Below, one piece after another: positions 43,258-51,370 of a DNA stretch of 64,000 nucleotides (positions are counted from its first letter, which is position 1; every line of letters starts with the position of its first letter). The stretch is from Lonepinella sp042468235 (GTDB taxonomy: Bacteria; Pseudomonadota; Gammaproteobacteria; Enterobacterales; Pasteurellaceae): positions 1,178,001 through 1,242,000 of the forward strand of contig NZ_CP170386.1 of assembly GCF_042468235.1 (NCBI RefSeq). Reading direction: 5' to 3'. Made by a program: the position numbers and the translations under genes. The notes under the pieces were generated by a model. The model searched no databases and was not told the origin of the DNA. It saw only the letters and a list, made by a program, of their open reading frames with translations.

Positions 43258-43926
43258 CTAATTGCTCCATTTTGCTTCTAAATATTTGGAAAACAATGAC
43301 AATGGATAACAAATAATAAAATACAAAAAGAAAATCACGCCGTAAATCCACAAAGCAGCGGACGGATCAGTAAATAGTGATGTTTCAATAATCTGTTGCC
43401 CCACTTTAATCACTTCCAACACACCGATTAACATAGCAAGGGAGCTGGTTTTTACCATTCGGGTAAATAAATTTATCGCCCCTGGTGTCACGCGTTTTAA
43501 ACTTTGTGGCAACAAAATATACACAAAAGTTTGCAGTTTATTCAAGCCCAAAGCATAGGCTGATTCGAGCTGATGTTTTTCAATGGAAGTTAATGCTCCA
43601 CGCACCAAATCCCCCATTTCAGCTACCCCCCAGAAAATAAACACTACAATACACACCCAAACACCACTCCAGTGAATATTAAACCATTTAGCAAACCCAA
43701 AATAGACTAAAAAGAGTAATACTAACAAGGGGATAATGCGTACTACCTCTAAATATAGCTGGCACAAAAAATGCACGGCTTTGTTTTTACTGGTCATCAC
43801 TACACCAAAAATAACACCTAAAATACACGCAAAAAACACTGAAACAAAGGCAATTTCAGCGGTGATCCATAATCCACCGAGCAAACGTTCTAAATTACTG
43901 CCTTGAAATAAAATACCCAACCCCAT
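43258..43926 (-). CDS. Polar amino-acid ABC transporter permease, second subunit
   Basis: A 222-residue HisMQ-type permease with about five helices (LWITAEIAFVSVFFACILGV, YLEVVRIIPLLVLLFLVYFG). The EAA-like coupling loop is SIEKHQLESAYALGLNKLQT, then FVYILLPQSLKRVTPGA. Its start lies 2 bp after the first permease stop. It likely forms a heterodimer with that permease. Confidence 0.93.
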   Translation of the reverse strand: MGLGILFQGSNLERLLGGLWITAEIAFVSVFFACILGVIFGVVMTSKNKAVHFLCQLYLEVVRIIPLLVLLFLVYFGFAKWFNIHWSGVWVCIVVFIFWGVAEMGDLVRGALTSIEKHQLESAYALGLNKLQTFVYILLPQSLKRVTPGAINLFTRMVKTSSLAMLIGVLEVIKVGQQIIETSLFTDPSAALWIYGVIFFLYFIICYPLSLFSKYLEAKWSN

Positions 43927-43928
43927 GA

Positions 43929-44588
43929 CTATGCTCCATATTTAGCTTGACGCAAACGGCGTTCTAAATAACGAATATACAGTGACACGGGCAATAAAAT
44001 AATCAAATAAAATACCACGAGCAAAAATAAAGATTCGTTAGTTTTATAATCCATTCCGATAATATCTTTTGCCAAAAACATTAATTCTGCCACCGCAACG
44101 GCACTGATCACCGATGTTTCTTTCATTAAAAACAAACAGTTCGCTCCCACCGCTGGTGTAGCAATAGCAAAGGCTTGCGGAAAAATCACATAGCGAAAGG
44201 CTTGTAAAGGCGTTAGCCCGATACTTAACGCACTTTCAATTTGCCCTTTGGATACGGCTTCCAATCCACCCCGAATGGCTTCCGCCATATAGCTCCCCCC
44301 AAGAAAAGCCAAACCGATAATCCCACAGGTAAAACCATCTAATTTAATGCCTACTTTGGATAAACCAAAATACAGAAAAAATACTTGAATTAACAACGGG
44401 GTATTACGAGAGAGTTCAATGTAGCTTTTGACCAGCCATTGCAAGCCACGAATTTTGTAGGTTAACACCACGGCACAAAGCAACCCGACTAGCACCGACA
44501 ATACAATAGCCCAAAAGGACAAATGCAAGGTAAGTAAAGTTGCATCAATAAAACGAGGAACAGCGTTCCAAATATATTGCCAGTTCAT
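43929..44588 (-). CDS. Polar amino-acid ABC transporter permease, first subunit
   Basis: A 219-residue HisMQ-type permease. FIDATLLTLHLSFWAIVLSV, YIELSRNTPLLIQVFFLYFG and AVSKGQIESALSIGLTPLQA (coupling loop) are the family blocks. First gene of the permease-permease-ATPase operon. No binding-protein gene precedes it, which is unusual for this class. Confidence 0.93.
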   Translation of the reverse strand: MNWQYIWNAVPRFIDATLLTLHLSFWAIVLSVLVGLLCAVVLTYKIRGLQWLVKSYIELSRNTPLLIQVFFLYFGLSKVGIKLDGFTCGIIGLAFLGGSYMAEAIRGGLEAVSKGQIESALSIGLTPLQAFRYVIFPQAFAIATPAVGANCLFLMKETSVISAVAVAELMFLAKDIIGMDYKTNESLFLLVVFYLIILLPVSLYIRYLERRLRQAKYGA

Positions 44589-44689
44589 AGAAAATAAGAA
44601 ATGAATTTAAAATAGCTAAAATTATAATGGCTTAATTAGGCAGATAAAAGAACGATTTGATATGACTTAGATAAATTTGATATAAAAAC

Positions 44690-44716
44690 ACCGCACTTTG
44701 GTTAAAAAAGTGCGGT
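44690..44716 (-). terminator. Terminator after miaB formed by an inverted uptake-signal pair
   Basis: ACCGCACTT (44690-44698) and AAGTGCGGT (44708-44716) are exact complementary uptake signals, extended by A/T pairs, around a short loop. On the reverse strand the stem is followed by TGTTTTTA. Confidence 0.8.
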
Positions 44717-44739
44717 CTAAATCTGAAGAATTTCAAAAA

Positions 44740-46164
44740 TTAAGCGGCGTACAACCCAACCCCTAACTCATCTTCTTTACGAGTTCGATTAATCACGGCT
44801 TGTGGCGATTGAATCACACGTAAGCCCATTTGATCTTCGGTACGAACCACATCACCACGCAAGGAATTGGTATAGACATCGGTGATTTTAATATCCACGA
44901 ATTTGCCGATCATATCAGGTGTACCTTTGAAATTCACAATGCGGTTGGTTTCCGTTCTGCCAGTGAGTTCCATAATGTCTTTTTTAGATGGTCCTTCAAC
45001 TAGCACACGCTGTTCGGTACCTAACATGGCTCGGCTAAATTGAGCGGCTTGGTTATTAATACGTTGTTGCAACAGATACAAGCGTTGTTTTTTCTCATCT
45101 TCACTCACATCATCAGGCAAATCTGCCGCTGGTGTACCAGGGCGAGCAGAGTAAATAAAGCTAAAGCTCATATCAAAATTCACTTGAGCGATCAGGTTCA
45201 TCGTGTCTTCGAAATCCTGATCGGTTTCCCCAGGGAAGCCTACGATAAAGTCCGAGCTAATCTGAATATTCGGGCGAACTTTACGCAGTTTGCGAATAAT
45301 CGCTTTATATTCCAATGCGGTGTGATTACGTTTCATCATGGTTAATACTCGATCCGAACCGCTTTGTACAGGCAAATGCAAGAAACTCACGAGTTCTGGC
45401 GTATCGCTGTAAACCTCAATAATATCGTCTGTAAATTCAATCGGGTGGCTGGTGGTGAAACGTAAACGGTCAATACCATCAATCGCCGCCACTAAACGCA
45501 GCAATTCTGCAAAGGAACAAATTTCACCGTCAAAGGTTGCCCCACGATAGGCATTCACATTTTGTCCTAACAGGTTCACTTCACGCACGCCTTGCTCGGC
45601 TAATTGGGCAATTTCAAACAGAATATCGTCCACTGGGCGACTCACTTCTTCACCACGAGTATAAGGCACAACGCAGAAAGAACAATATTTATTACAACCT
45701 TCCATAATCGAGACAAACGCCGTTGGACCTTCGGCTCTCGGTTCAGGCAAACGGTCAAATTTCTCAATTTCAGGGAAACTCACGTCCACCACAGAGCTTT
45801 TGCCACCACGAATTTGGTTAATCATTTCAGGCAAGCGATGCAAGGTTTGTGGTCCGAAAATAATATCCACAAAAGGTGCACGATCACGAATATGTGCCCC
45901 TTCTTGTGAAGCCACGCAACCGCCCACGCCAATCACTAAATTCGGATTATGTTTTTTCAGCTGTTTCCAACGCCCGAGCTGGTGGAATACTTTTTCTTGG
46001 GCTTTTTCACGAATGGAGCAAGTGTTTAACAACAACACGTCCGCTTCTTCCGCTTCTTCGGTGAGTTCCAGACCGTGCGTGCTGAGTAATAAATCTGCCA
46101 TTTTTGAACTGTCATACTCATTCATTTGACAGCCCCAAGTTTTAATATGTAATTTTTGAGTCAT
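44740..46164 (-). CDS. miaB: tRNA-2-methylthio-N6-dimethylallyladenosine synthase MiaB
   Basis: MiaB is a radical-SAM methylthiotransferase that modifies A37 of tRNAs reading UNN codons. The 474 residues have an N-terminal UPF0004 domain with three cluster cysteines (WGCQMNEYDS, NTCSIREKA, GGCVASQEG). The radical-SAM motif is CNKYCSFC. The C-terminal TRAM domain is at about residues 375-440. Gene alone; an inverted uptake-signal terminator follows. Confidence 0.98.
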   Translation of the reverse strand: MTQKLHIKTWGCQMNEYDSSKMADLLLSTHGLELTEEAEEADVLLLNTCSIREKAQEKVFHQLGRWKQLKKHNPNLVIGVGGCVASQEGAHIRDRAPFVDIIFGPQTLHRLPEMINQIRGGKSSVVDVSFPEIEKFDRLPEPRAEGPTAFVSIMEGCNKYCSFCVVPYTRGEEVSRPVDDILFEIAQLAEQGVREVNLLGQNVNAYRGATFDGEICSFAELLRLVAAIDGIDRLRFTTSHPIEFTDDIIEVYSDTPELVSFLHLPVQSGSDRVLTMMKRNHTALEYKAIIRKLRKVRPNIQISSDFIVGFPGETDQDFEDTMNLIAQVNFDMSFSFIYSARPGTPAADLPDDVSEDEKKQRLYLLQQRINNQAAQFSRAMLGTEQRVLVEGPSKKDIMELTGRTETNRIVNFKGTPDMIGKFVDIKITDVYTNSLRGDVVRTEDQMGLRVIQSPQAVINRTRKEDELGVGLYAA

Positions 46165-46341
46165 CTTTATAATCTGTATAAATTAAATTCGTTAATAAAG
46201 CCATAAAATTGATTGGCAATTAACTGGCTATTGTACTGTTTTAATCGTATTTTATCAAATTAATGCTTTCAGAATAAGCAACAAAATAGTATAATCCGCA
46301 CGTTTTTTGTATTTATTTTAGAAAAAAGGATTAATCAATTA

Positions 46342-46560
46342 ATGTCTAAAGAAGATTGCATTGAGATGCAAGGTACCATTTTGGAAACCTTGCCGAACAC
46401 GATGTTTCGTGTAGAACTTGAAAATGGTCACGTGGTTACCGCTCACATTTCAGGTAAAATGCGTAAAAACTACATTCGCATTTTAACTGGCGATAAAGTT
46501 ACTGTGGAAATGACCCCTTATGATTTAAGTAAAGGGCGTATTATTTTCCGTGCGAGATAA
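46342..46560 (+). CDS. infA: Translation initiation factor IF-1
   Basis: IF-1 occupies the 30S A site during initiation. The 72 residues form one S1-type OB fold, with MQGTILETLPNTMFRVELEN, VTAHISGKMRKNYIRIL and YDLSKGRIIFRAR. Length is the same as in E. coli. A TATAAT at 46290-46295 is a likely -10 about 45 bases upstream. A strong terminator follows. Confidence 0.98.
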   Translation: MSKEDCIEMQGTILETLPNTMFRVELENGHVVTAHISGKMRKNYIRILTGDKVTVEMTPYDLSKGRIIFRAR

Positions 46561-46576
46561 TATCACGCAAGCCAAC

Positions 46577-46606
46577 AAAGCTCGAAAATTTCGAGCTTTT
46601 GTTTTT
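46577..46606 (+). terminator. Intrinsic terminator after infA
   Basis: AAAGCTCGAAA and TTTCGAGCTTT form an 11-bp stem with almost no loop, followed by TGTTTTTT. Confidence 0.85.
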
Positions 46607-46715
46607 TGCCAAAAACGCATTAAAAATCTACCGCACTTTTCGTTCTGCTAACCTTTTCTTTGTATGCAAAATATGCTAATTTCAACAGTACAAATATCAA
46701 ACCAATAAAAATACT

Positions 46716-47618
46716 ATGGACGAACACTCGAATAACGCAACACAAACAGATAGTTTTCAAAAAAAATCTTTCTTTCAATCCTTGTTTGGTCGCTTTTTTC
46801 AAGGCGAACTGAAAAACCGTGAAGAATTAGTCGAAGTCATTCGCGATTCTGAACAAAATGATCTCATCGACCAAGATACTCGTGAAATGATCGAAGGGGT
46901 GATGGAAATCGCTGAACTTCGGGTGCGAGATATTATGATCCCTCGAGCTCAAATCGTGTTTATTGAAAATGATCAAGATCTCGAAAGTTGCCTTGACACC
47001 ATTATTGACACGGCTCATTCTCGCTTTCCCGTCATCACTAACGAACGAGATAATGTCCTTGGGATTTTGCATGCCAAAGATCTGTTGCAATTTCTGCGAG
47101 AACAGCCCGATGAATTCAATATGCAAGCGATTTTACGCCCTGCTGTGATTGTGCCAGAAAGTAAACGTGTCGATCGAATGCTGAAAGATTTTCGTACTGA
47201 ACGTTTTCACATGGCAATCGTGGTGGACGAATTTGGTGCTATTTCAGGTTTAGTGACGATTGAAGATATTTTAGAGCAAATTGTCGGCGATATTGAAGAT
47301 GAATTTGATGAAGAAGAAGTGATTGCCAATATCCGCCAACTTTCTCGCCATACTTATGCAGTGCTGGCTTTAACTGATGTTGATGATTTTAATCAAAAAT
47401 TTGGCACCAATTTTGCCGATGAAGAAGTAGATACTATCGGTGGTGTGATCATGCAAGCCTTTGGTTATTTACCAAAACGAGGTGAAGAAATTACGCTGAA
47501 TAATATTCATTTTAAAGTGACATCAGCAGATAGTCGTCGCATTATTCAGTTGCGAGTTACAGTGACAGATGAACAGCTTGAAAGCATCAACGCTAGCCAA
47601 GATGAAACAGAAGAATAA
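46716..47618 (+). CDS. corC: Magnesium/cobalt efflux-associated CBS protein CorC
   Basis: CorC is a soluble CBS-pair protein with a C-terminal CorC_HlyC domain, linked to Mg/Co efflux and membrane stress. The 300 residues have no membrane segment. CBS1 begins VRDIMIPRAQIVFIENDQDL; CBS2 contains AIVVDEFGAISGLVTIEDIL; the CorC domain contains GGVIMQAFGYLPKRGEEI. It starts 6 bp before lnt, the conserved corC-lnt operon. Confidence 0.95.
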   Translation: MDEHSNNATQTDSFQKKSFFQSLFGRFFQGELKNREELVEVIRDSEQNDLIDQDTREMIEGVMEIAELRVRDIMIPRAQIVFIENDQDLESCLDTIIDTAHSRFPVITNERDNVLGILHAKDLLQFLREQPDEFNMQAILRPAVIVPESKRVDRMLKDFRTERFHMAIVVDEFGAISGLVTIEDILEQIVGDIEDEFDEEEVIANIRQLSRHTYAVLALTDVDDFNQKFGTNFADEEVDTIGGVIMQAFGYLPKRGEEITLNNIHFKVTSADSRRIIQLRVTVTDEQLESINASQDETEE

Positions 47619-47624
47619 ACCCTT

Positions 47625-49160
47625 ATGATACACAGATTTTTACCTTATCTAATAGCCCTCATCACAGGCTCAATCGGTGTATTTGCCTTTTCCCCTTTTG
47701 ATTACTGGGGAATTGCCTACATCTCAATGCTGGGTTTACTCTATGTGGCAAAAAATCCCCATAAAAAAACCGCACTTCAAGCCAGCTTTTTATGGGGAGT
47801 AAGTTTTTTTAGCATTGCGACCAGCTGGTTACACGTCAGTATTCATCAATTTGGTGGCTCGCCCCTATGGTTAAGTTATTTTTTAGTCTTCGTTCTCGCC
47901 TGTTATTTATCGCTTTTTCCCTTATTATTCACCTATCTAGTTCAACGTTTTAAAGTCGTAAGCCCTGTTATTTTGGGCACAATTTGGACATTTAGCGAAT
48001 TTCTACGAGGTTGGTTATTTACAGGTTTCCCATGGCTACTGTTTGGCTATACGCAAATTGATACTCCTTTTGCAGGAATTGCCCCCATTTTTGGTGTCAC
48101 TGGCTTAACCTTTTTTGTAGTATGGCTAAGTGCGGTTATTTTTAATGCTATTTCTGCTATCACTCAGCAACCACAAAAAATCAAGTTTGCTTTATTCAAT
48201 ATTCTACTGGGTATCAGCGTTACTGGCGTAGTTTCCTTTGCCAAAACCAATTATGCCACATCGCTGGAAAATAAAGCCATTACAATTACACTGGCACAAG
48301 GCAATATTGAACAATCCTTAAAGTGGGATCCTGATTATCTGCAATCTACCTTACAAATTTATGCCAATTTAATTCGTCCTAATTTAGCCAAATCTGATTT
48401 AATTATCTTGCCAGAAAGTGCGTTACCTGCCTTAGAAGAAAGCATTCAACCATTTTTTGATGAACTCAATCAAGCCAGCCAACACTCAAAAACAGATATT
48501 ATGATTGGCACGGTTCACCGTGATGAAAGCAGCGGAAAATTATTTAACTCTATCGCATTAGTTGATGGCAATTATTCGTCTAATACGGCTCAACGTTATA
48601 ATAAACATCATCTGGTTCCCTTTGGCGAATATGTGCCTTTAGAAAGTCTATTACGACCACTTGGCTCAGTGTTTAATTTACCCATGTCGGCATTTCAAAG
48701 TGGTGATAACATTCAACCTGATTTAATCAGCAAAGATCGCCGTTTTATGGGAGCTATTTGCTACGAAATTATCGAAAGTAGTCAATTACAGACAAATTTA
48801 AAAGATGATACTGATTTTATTTTAACCATTTCTAATGATGCGTGGTTTGGCGACAGCTATGGTCCTTGGCAACATTTTCAAATGGCAAGAATGCGAGCGT
48901 TAGAATTAGCTAAACCAGTGATTCGAGCAACAAATACGGGGATTACTGCATTTATTGATGCACAAGGAAAAGTCATTCGCCAAGCACCACAGTTTGTGCA
49001 AACTACGTTGACTGAAAAAATTGCTCCAACAATAGGAAAAACACCCTATGCTGTTTTTGGCAATAAACCTTTATACGCATTGTTAGTATTATTTGTTTTA
49101 TTGCGAGTTATAGGTAATTTTATTCAGAAAAGAATAGCATCACGACTAAATCATAGCTGA
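47625..49160 (+). CDS. lnt: Apolipoprotein N-acyltransferase
   Basis: Lnt adds the third acyl chain to lipoprotein N-termini in the inner membrane, required for Lol export of Pal and others. The 511 residues have about six N-terminal helices, a nitrilase-fold periplasmic domain and one C-terminal helix. The catalytic triad is visible: Glu in LPESALPA, Lys in YNKHHLVPFGEYVP and Cys in GAICYEI. Two uptake signals lie in the membrane part. Confidence 0.97.
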   Translation: MIHRFLPYLIALITGSIGVFAFSPFDYWGIAYISMLGLLYVAKNPHKKTALQASFLWGVSFFSIATSWLHVSIHQFGGSPLWLSYFLVFVLACYLSLFPLLFTYLVQRFKVVSPVILGTIWTFSEFLRGWLFTGFPWLLFGYTQIDTPFAGIAPIFGVTGLTFFVVWLSAVIFNAISAITQQPQKIKFALFNILLGISVTGVVSFAKTNYATSLENKAITITLAQGNIEQSLKWDPDYLQSTLQIYANLIRPNLAKSDLIILPESALPALEESIQPFFDELNQASQHSKTDIMIGTVHRDESSGKLFNSIALVDGNYSSNTAQRYNKHHLVPFGEYVPLESLLRPLGSVFNLPMSAFQSGDNIQPDLISKDRRFMGAICYEIIESSQLQTNLKDDTDFILTISNDAWFGDSYGPWQHFQMARMRALELAKPVIRATNTGITAFIDAQGKVIRQAPQFVQTTLTEKIAPTIGKTPYAVFGNKPLYALLVLFVLLRVIGNFIQKRIASRLNHS

Positions 49161-49196
49161 AGTTACATGACATACCATTATATTATGGTAAAAGTA

Positions 49197-49228
49197 AAAA
49201 CCCGTATCAAGGAATTGATACGGGTTTT
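49197..49228 (+). terminator. Intrinsic terminator after lnt
   Basis: AAAACCCGTATCAA pairs with TTGATACGGGTTTT around GGAA, followed by further T. It sits directly before the convergent tRNA-Ala. Confidence 0.9.
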
Positions 49229-49235
49229 TAAAATT

Positions 49236-49311
<76 letters not shown>

Positions 49312-49323
49312 GAAAGTGGCGTT

Positions 49324-49352
49324 ATGATAAATTCCGCCACGTGTTATGTCAA
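49324..49352 (-). promoter_or_regulatory. Promoter of tRNA-Ala, overlapped by an inverted repeat
   Basis: The reverse strand has TTGACA (49347-49352), a 17-base spacer and TATCAT (49324-49329). A perfect inverted repeat GTGGCG/CGCCAC (49316-49321 and 49335-49340) spans the -10; it could be a weak gltX terminator or an operator. Confidence 0.7.
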
Positions 49353-49359
49353 TAGAAAA

Positions 49360-50808
49360 TTAACCTTTATTTTGAATAAATTCAATCGCTTTTTGAATTC
49401 TGGCTAAAGTGCGGTCTTTTCCAACAAGTTTTGCTGTAATATCCATCGACGGTGACTGCCCTGAACCAGTGACCGCTAAACGGAATGGCATACCCACTTT
49501 ACCCATACCGATGTCTAATTCTGTTGCCGTGTCATTCATTGCTTGATGAATATTTTCCACTGTCCAATCCTCCGGAACAGAAAGTGCGGTTAATTTTTCC
49601 AATAATTTTGTTAACGGTACAATCGCTTCTGGTTTAAAGTTTTTTGCCACCGCTTTTTCATCATAGCTGTCAAATTCTTGATAAAAATAACGACTTTGTG
49701 CGGCTAATTCTTTCAACGTTTTCGCTCGTTCCCCTAATACAGGAATAAGCTCGGCTAAGGCTACGCCATTTTCATAAGGAATACCTTGATCTTTCATGTG
49801 CCATGCAAGATGTTTTGCCACATAATTAGGATCTAAACTACGAATATAATGCTGATTTAACCATTGCAATTTTTCTGTATTAAAAGCACTAGCGGATTTA
49901 CTGACCGAATGAAGATCGAATAATTCGATCATTTCTTCACGTGAAAAAATTTCTTGATCACCATGTCCCCAACCTAAACGCACTAAATAGTTAATTAATG
50001 CTTCGGGTAAATAGCCATCATCACGATATTGCATCACACTCACCGCACCATGACGTTTAGACAATTTTTGACCGTCATCACCATTAATCATGGAAACATG
50101 AGCATAGGTCGGCACGGGGGCATTTAAGGCTTTTAAGATATTAATTTGACGTGGTGTATTGTTAATATGATCTTCACCACGAACTACGTGGGTAATTCCC
50201 ATATCCCAGTCATCGACTACTACACAGAAATTATAAGTTGGTGAGCCATCTGTACGGCGAATAATCAAGTCATCTAACTCGCTATTACTAATTTCAATAC
50301 GACCACGCACCGCATCATCAAAAATCACTGAACCCTCTTGTGGATTTTTAAAACGAATCACATGCGGTTCATCAGGGGAATGGCTATGATCATGCAAACA
50401 ATGACGATCATACTTAGCCTTTTCTTTGTTGTTTTCTTGCTGAGTACGTAATTCATCTAAACGTTCTTTTGAACAGTAACAACGGTAAGCCGTCCCCTCT
50501 TCTAACATCTGATCAATCACTTGATTGTAACGGTCAAAACGTTTAGTTTGGAAGTAAGGACCATGATCCCAAGCTAAATTTAACCATTCCATCCCCTCTA
50601 AAATAGCTTGTGTTGCCTCTGGGGTTGAACGTTCTAAATCGGTATCTTCAATACGCAACACAAATTCACCGTTATTATGTTTAGCGTATAACCATGAATA
50701 AAGTGCCGTTCTCGCCCCGCCTACATGTAAATAGCCTGTTGGACTGGGTGCAAAACGAGTACGAACTTTTACATTAGGATCTAAGGGAAATAAATTTTCA
50801 ATCTTCAT
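49360..50808 (-). CDS. gltX: Glutamyl-tRNA synthetase
   Basis: GltX charges tRNA-Glu. I start at the ATG at 50808 (MKIENLFPLDPNVKVRTRFA), preceded by AAAGG, giving 482 residues; the frame is open 47 codons further upstream without support. The HIGH-type motif is PSPTGYLHVGGART and the KMSKS motif is KLSKRHGAV. Zinc ligands C-x-C (RCYCSK) and a distal C/H set (DRHCLHDHSH) are intact, as in E. coli-type GluRS. Two uptake signals lie near the 3' end. Confidence 0.97.
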   Translation of the reverse strand: MKIENLFPLDPNVKVRTRFAPSPTGYLHVGGARTALYSWLYAKHNNGEFVLRIEDTDLERSTPEATQAILEGMEWLNLAWDHGPYFQTKRFDRYNQVIDQMLEEGTAYRCYCSKERLDELRTQQENNKEKAKYDRHCLHDHSHSPDEPHVIRFKNPQEGSVIFDDAVRGRIEISNSELDDLIIRRTDGSPTYNFCVVVDDWDMGITHVVRGEDHINNTPRQINILKALNAPVPTYAHVSMINGDDGQKLSKRHGAVSVMQYRDDGYLPEALINYLVRLGWGHGDQEIFSREEMIELFDLHSVSKSASAFNTEKLQWLNQHYIRSLDPNYVAKHLAWHMKDQGIPYENGVALAELIPVLGERAKTLKELAAQSRYFYQEFDSYDEKAVAKNFKPEAIVPLTKLLEKLTALSVPEDWTVENIHQAMNDTATELDIGMGKVGMPFRLAVTGSGQSPSMDITAKLVGKDRTLARIQKAIEFIQNKG

Positions 50809-50934
50809 TTGTTGACCTTTCTTATTCTTATAAAATTTGCGGACTATTGTACCTTCTTTTCTTATTTTGCTTAACTGAATTTTTGGTTTTATGCCTATTT
50901 TTAAGACAATTAAACCATTTTTTGCAGAAATAGA

Positions 50935-50962
50935 TTGACTGAAATTCAAGAATACTTATAAT
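50935..50962 (+). promoter_or_regulatory. Promoter of the triple tRNA-Val cluster
   Basis: TTGACT (50935-50940), a 16-base spacer and a perfect TATAAT (50957-50962). The first tRNA begins 29 bases downstream. Confidence 0.8.
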
Positions 50963-50990
50963 GCAATCCACAACGCAAACAGCGAAGCAA

Positions 50991-51066
50991 GGGCGATTAG
51001 CTCAGTTGGGAGAGCACCTCCCTTACAAGGAGGGGGTCACTGGTTCGAGACCGGTATCGCCCACCA
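50991..51066 (+). tRNA. tRNA-Val (TAC), copy 1
   Basis: GGGCGATTAGCTCAGTTGGG at the 5' end, anticodon loop CTTACAA (TAC) and TATCGCCCACCA at the 3' end. All three copies in this cluster are identical. Confidence 0.97.
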
Positions 51067-51134
51067 CTTTTCAACTAAATTAAGATAGTGATTAGTACCT
51101 TGCTTTCGTTTATGTGTTCTCCTGTTGTTTAAGT

Positions 51135-51210
51135 GGGCGATTAGCTCAGTTGGGAGAGCACCTCCCTTACAAGGAGGGGGTCACTGGTTCGAGACCGGTA
51201 TCGCCCACCA
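51135..51210 (+). tRNA. tRNA-Val (TAC), copy 2
   Basis: Identical to copy 1. The spacers between copies differ, so the copies are homogenised or the spacers diverge freely. Confidence 0.97.
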
Positions 51211-51256
51211 CTTAAACAAACCAATCTACAAACAGACTTTTATAGCTGTTATCGTA

Positions 51257-51332
51257 GGGCGATTAGCTCAGTTGGGAGAGCACCTCCCTTACAAGGAGGG
51301 GGTCACTGGTTCGAGACCGGTATCGCCCACCA
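51257..51332 (+). tRNA. tRNA-Val (TAC), copy 3
   Basis: Identical to copies 1 and 2. It ends 38 bases before the start of the LtaS-like gene, with no terminator in between. Confidence 0.97.
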
Positions 51333-51370
51333 CTTTGATTATATTTTTAGATAAGATTGAGTAAAATAGA

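Noticed and set aside
51125..51364. A 79-codon open frame across the second and third tRNA-Val genes
   Set aside because: It is the translation of repeated tRNA sequence, a common false gene call. Both tRNAs are complete and intact.
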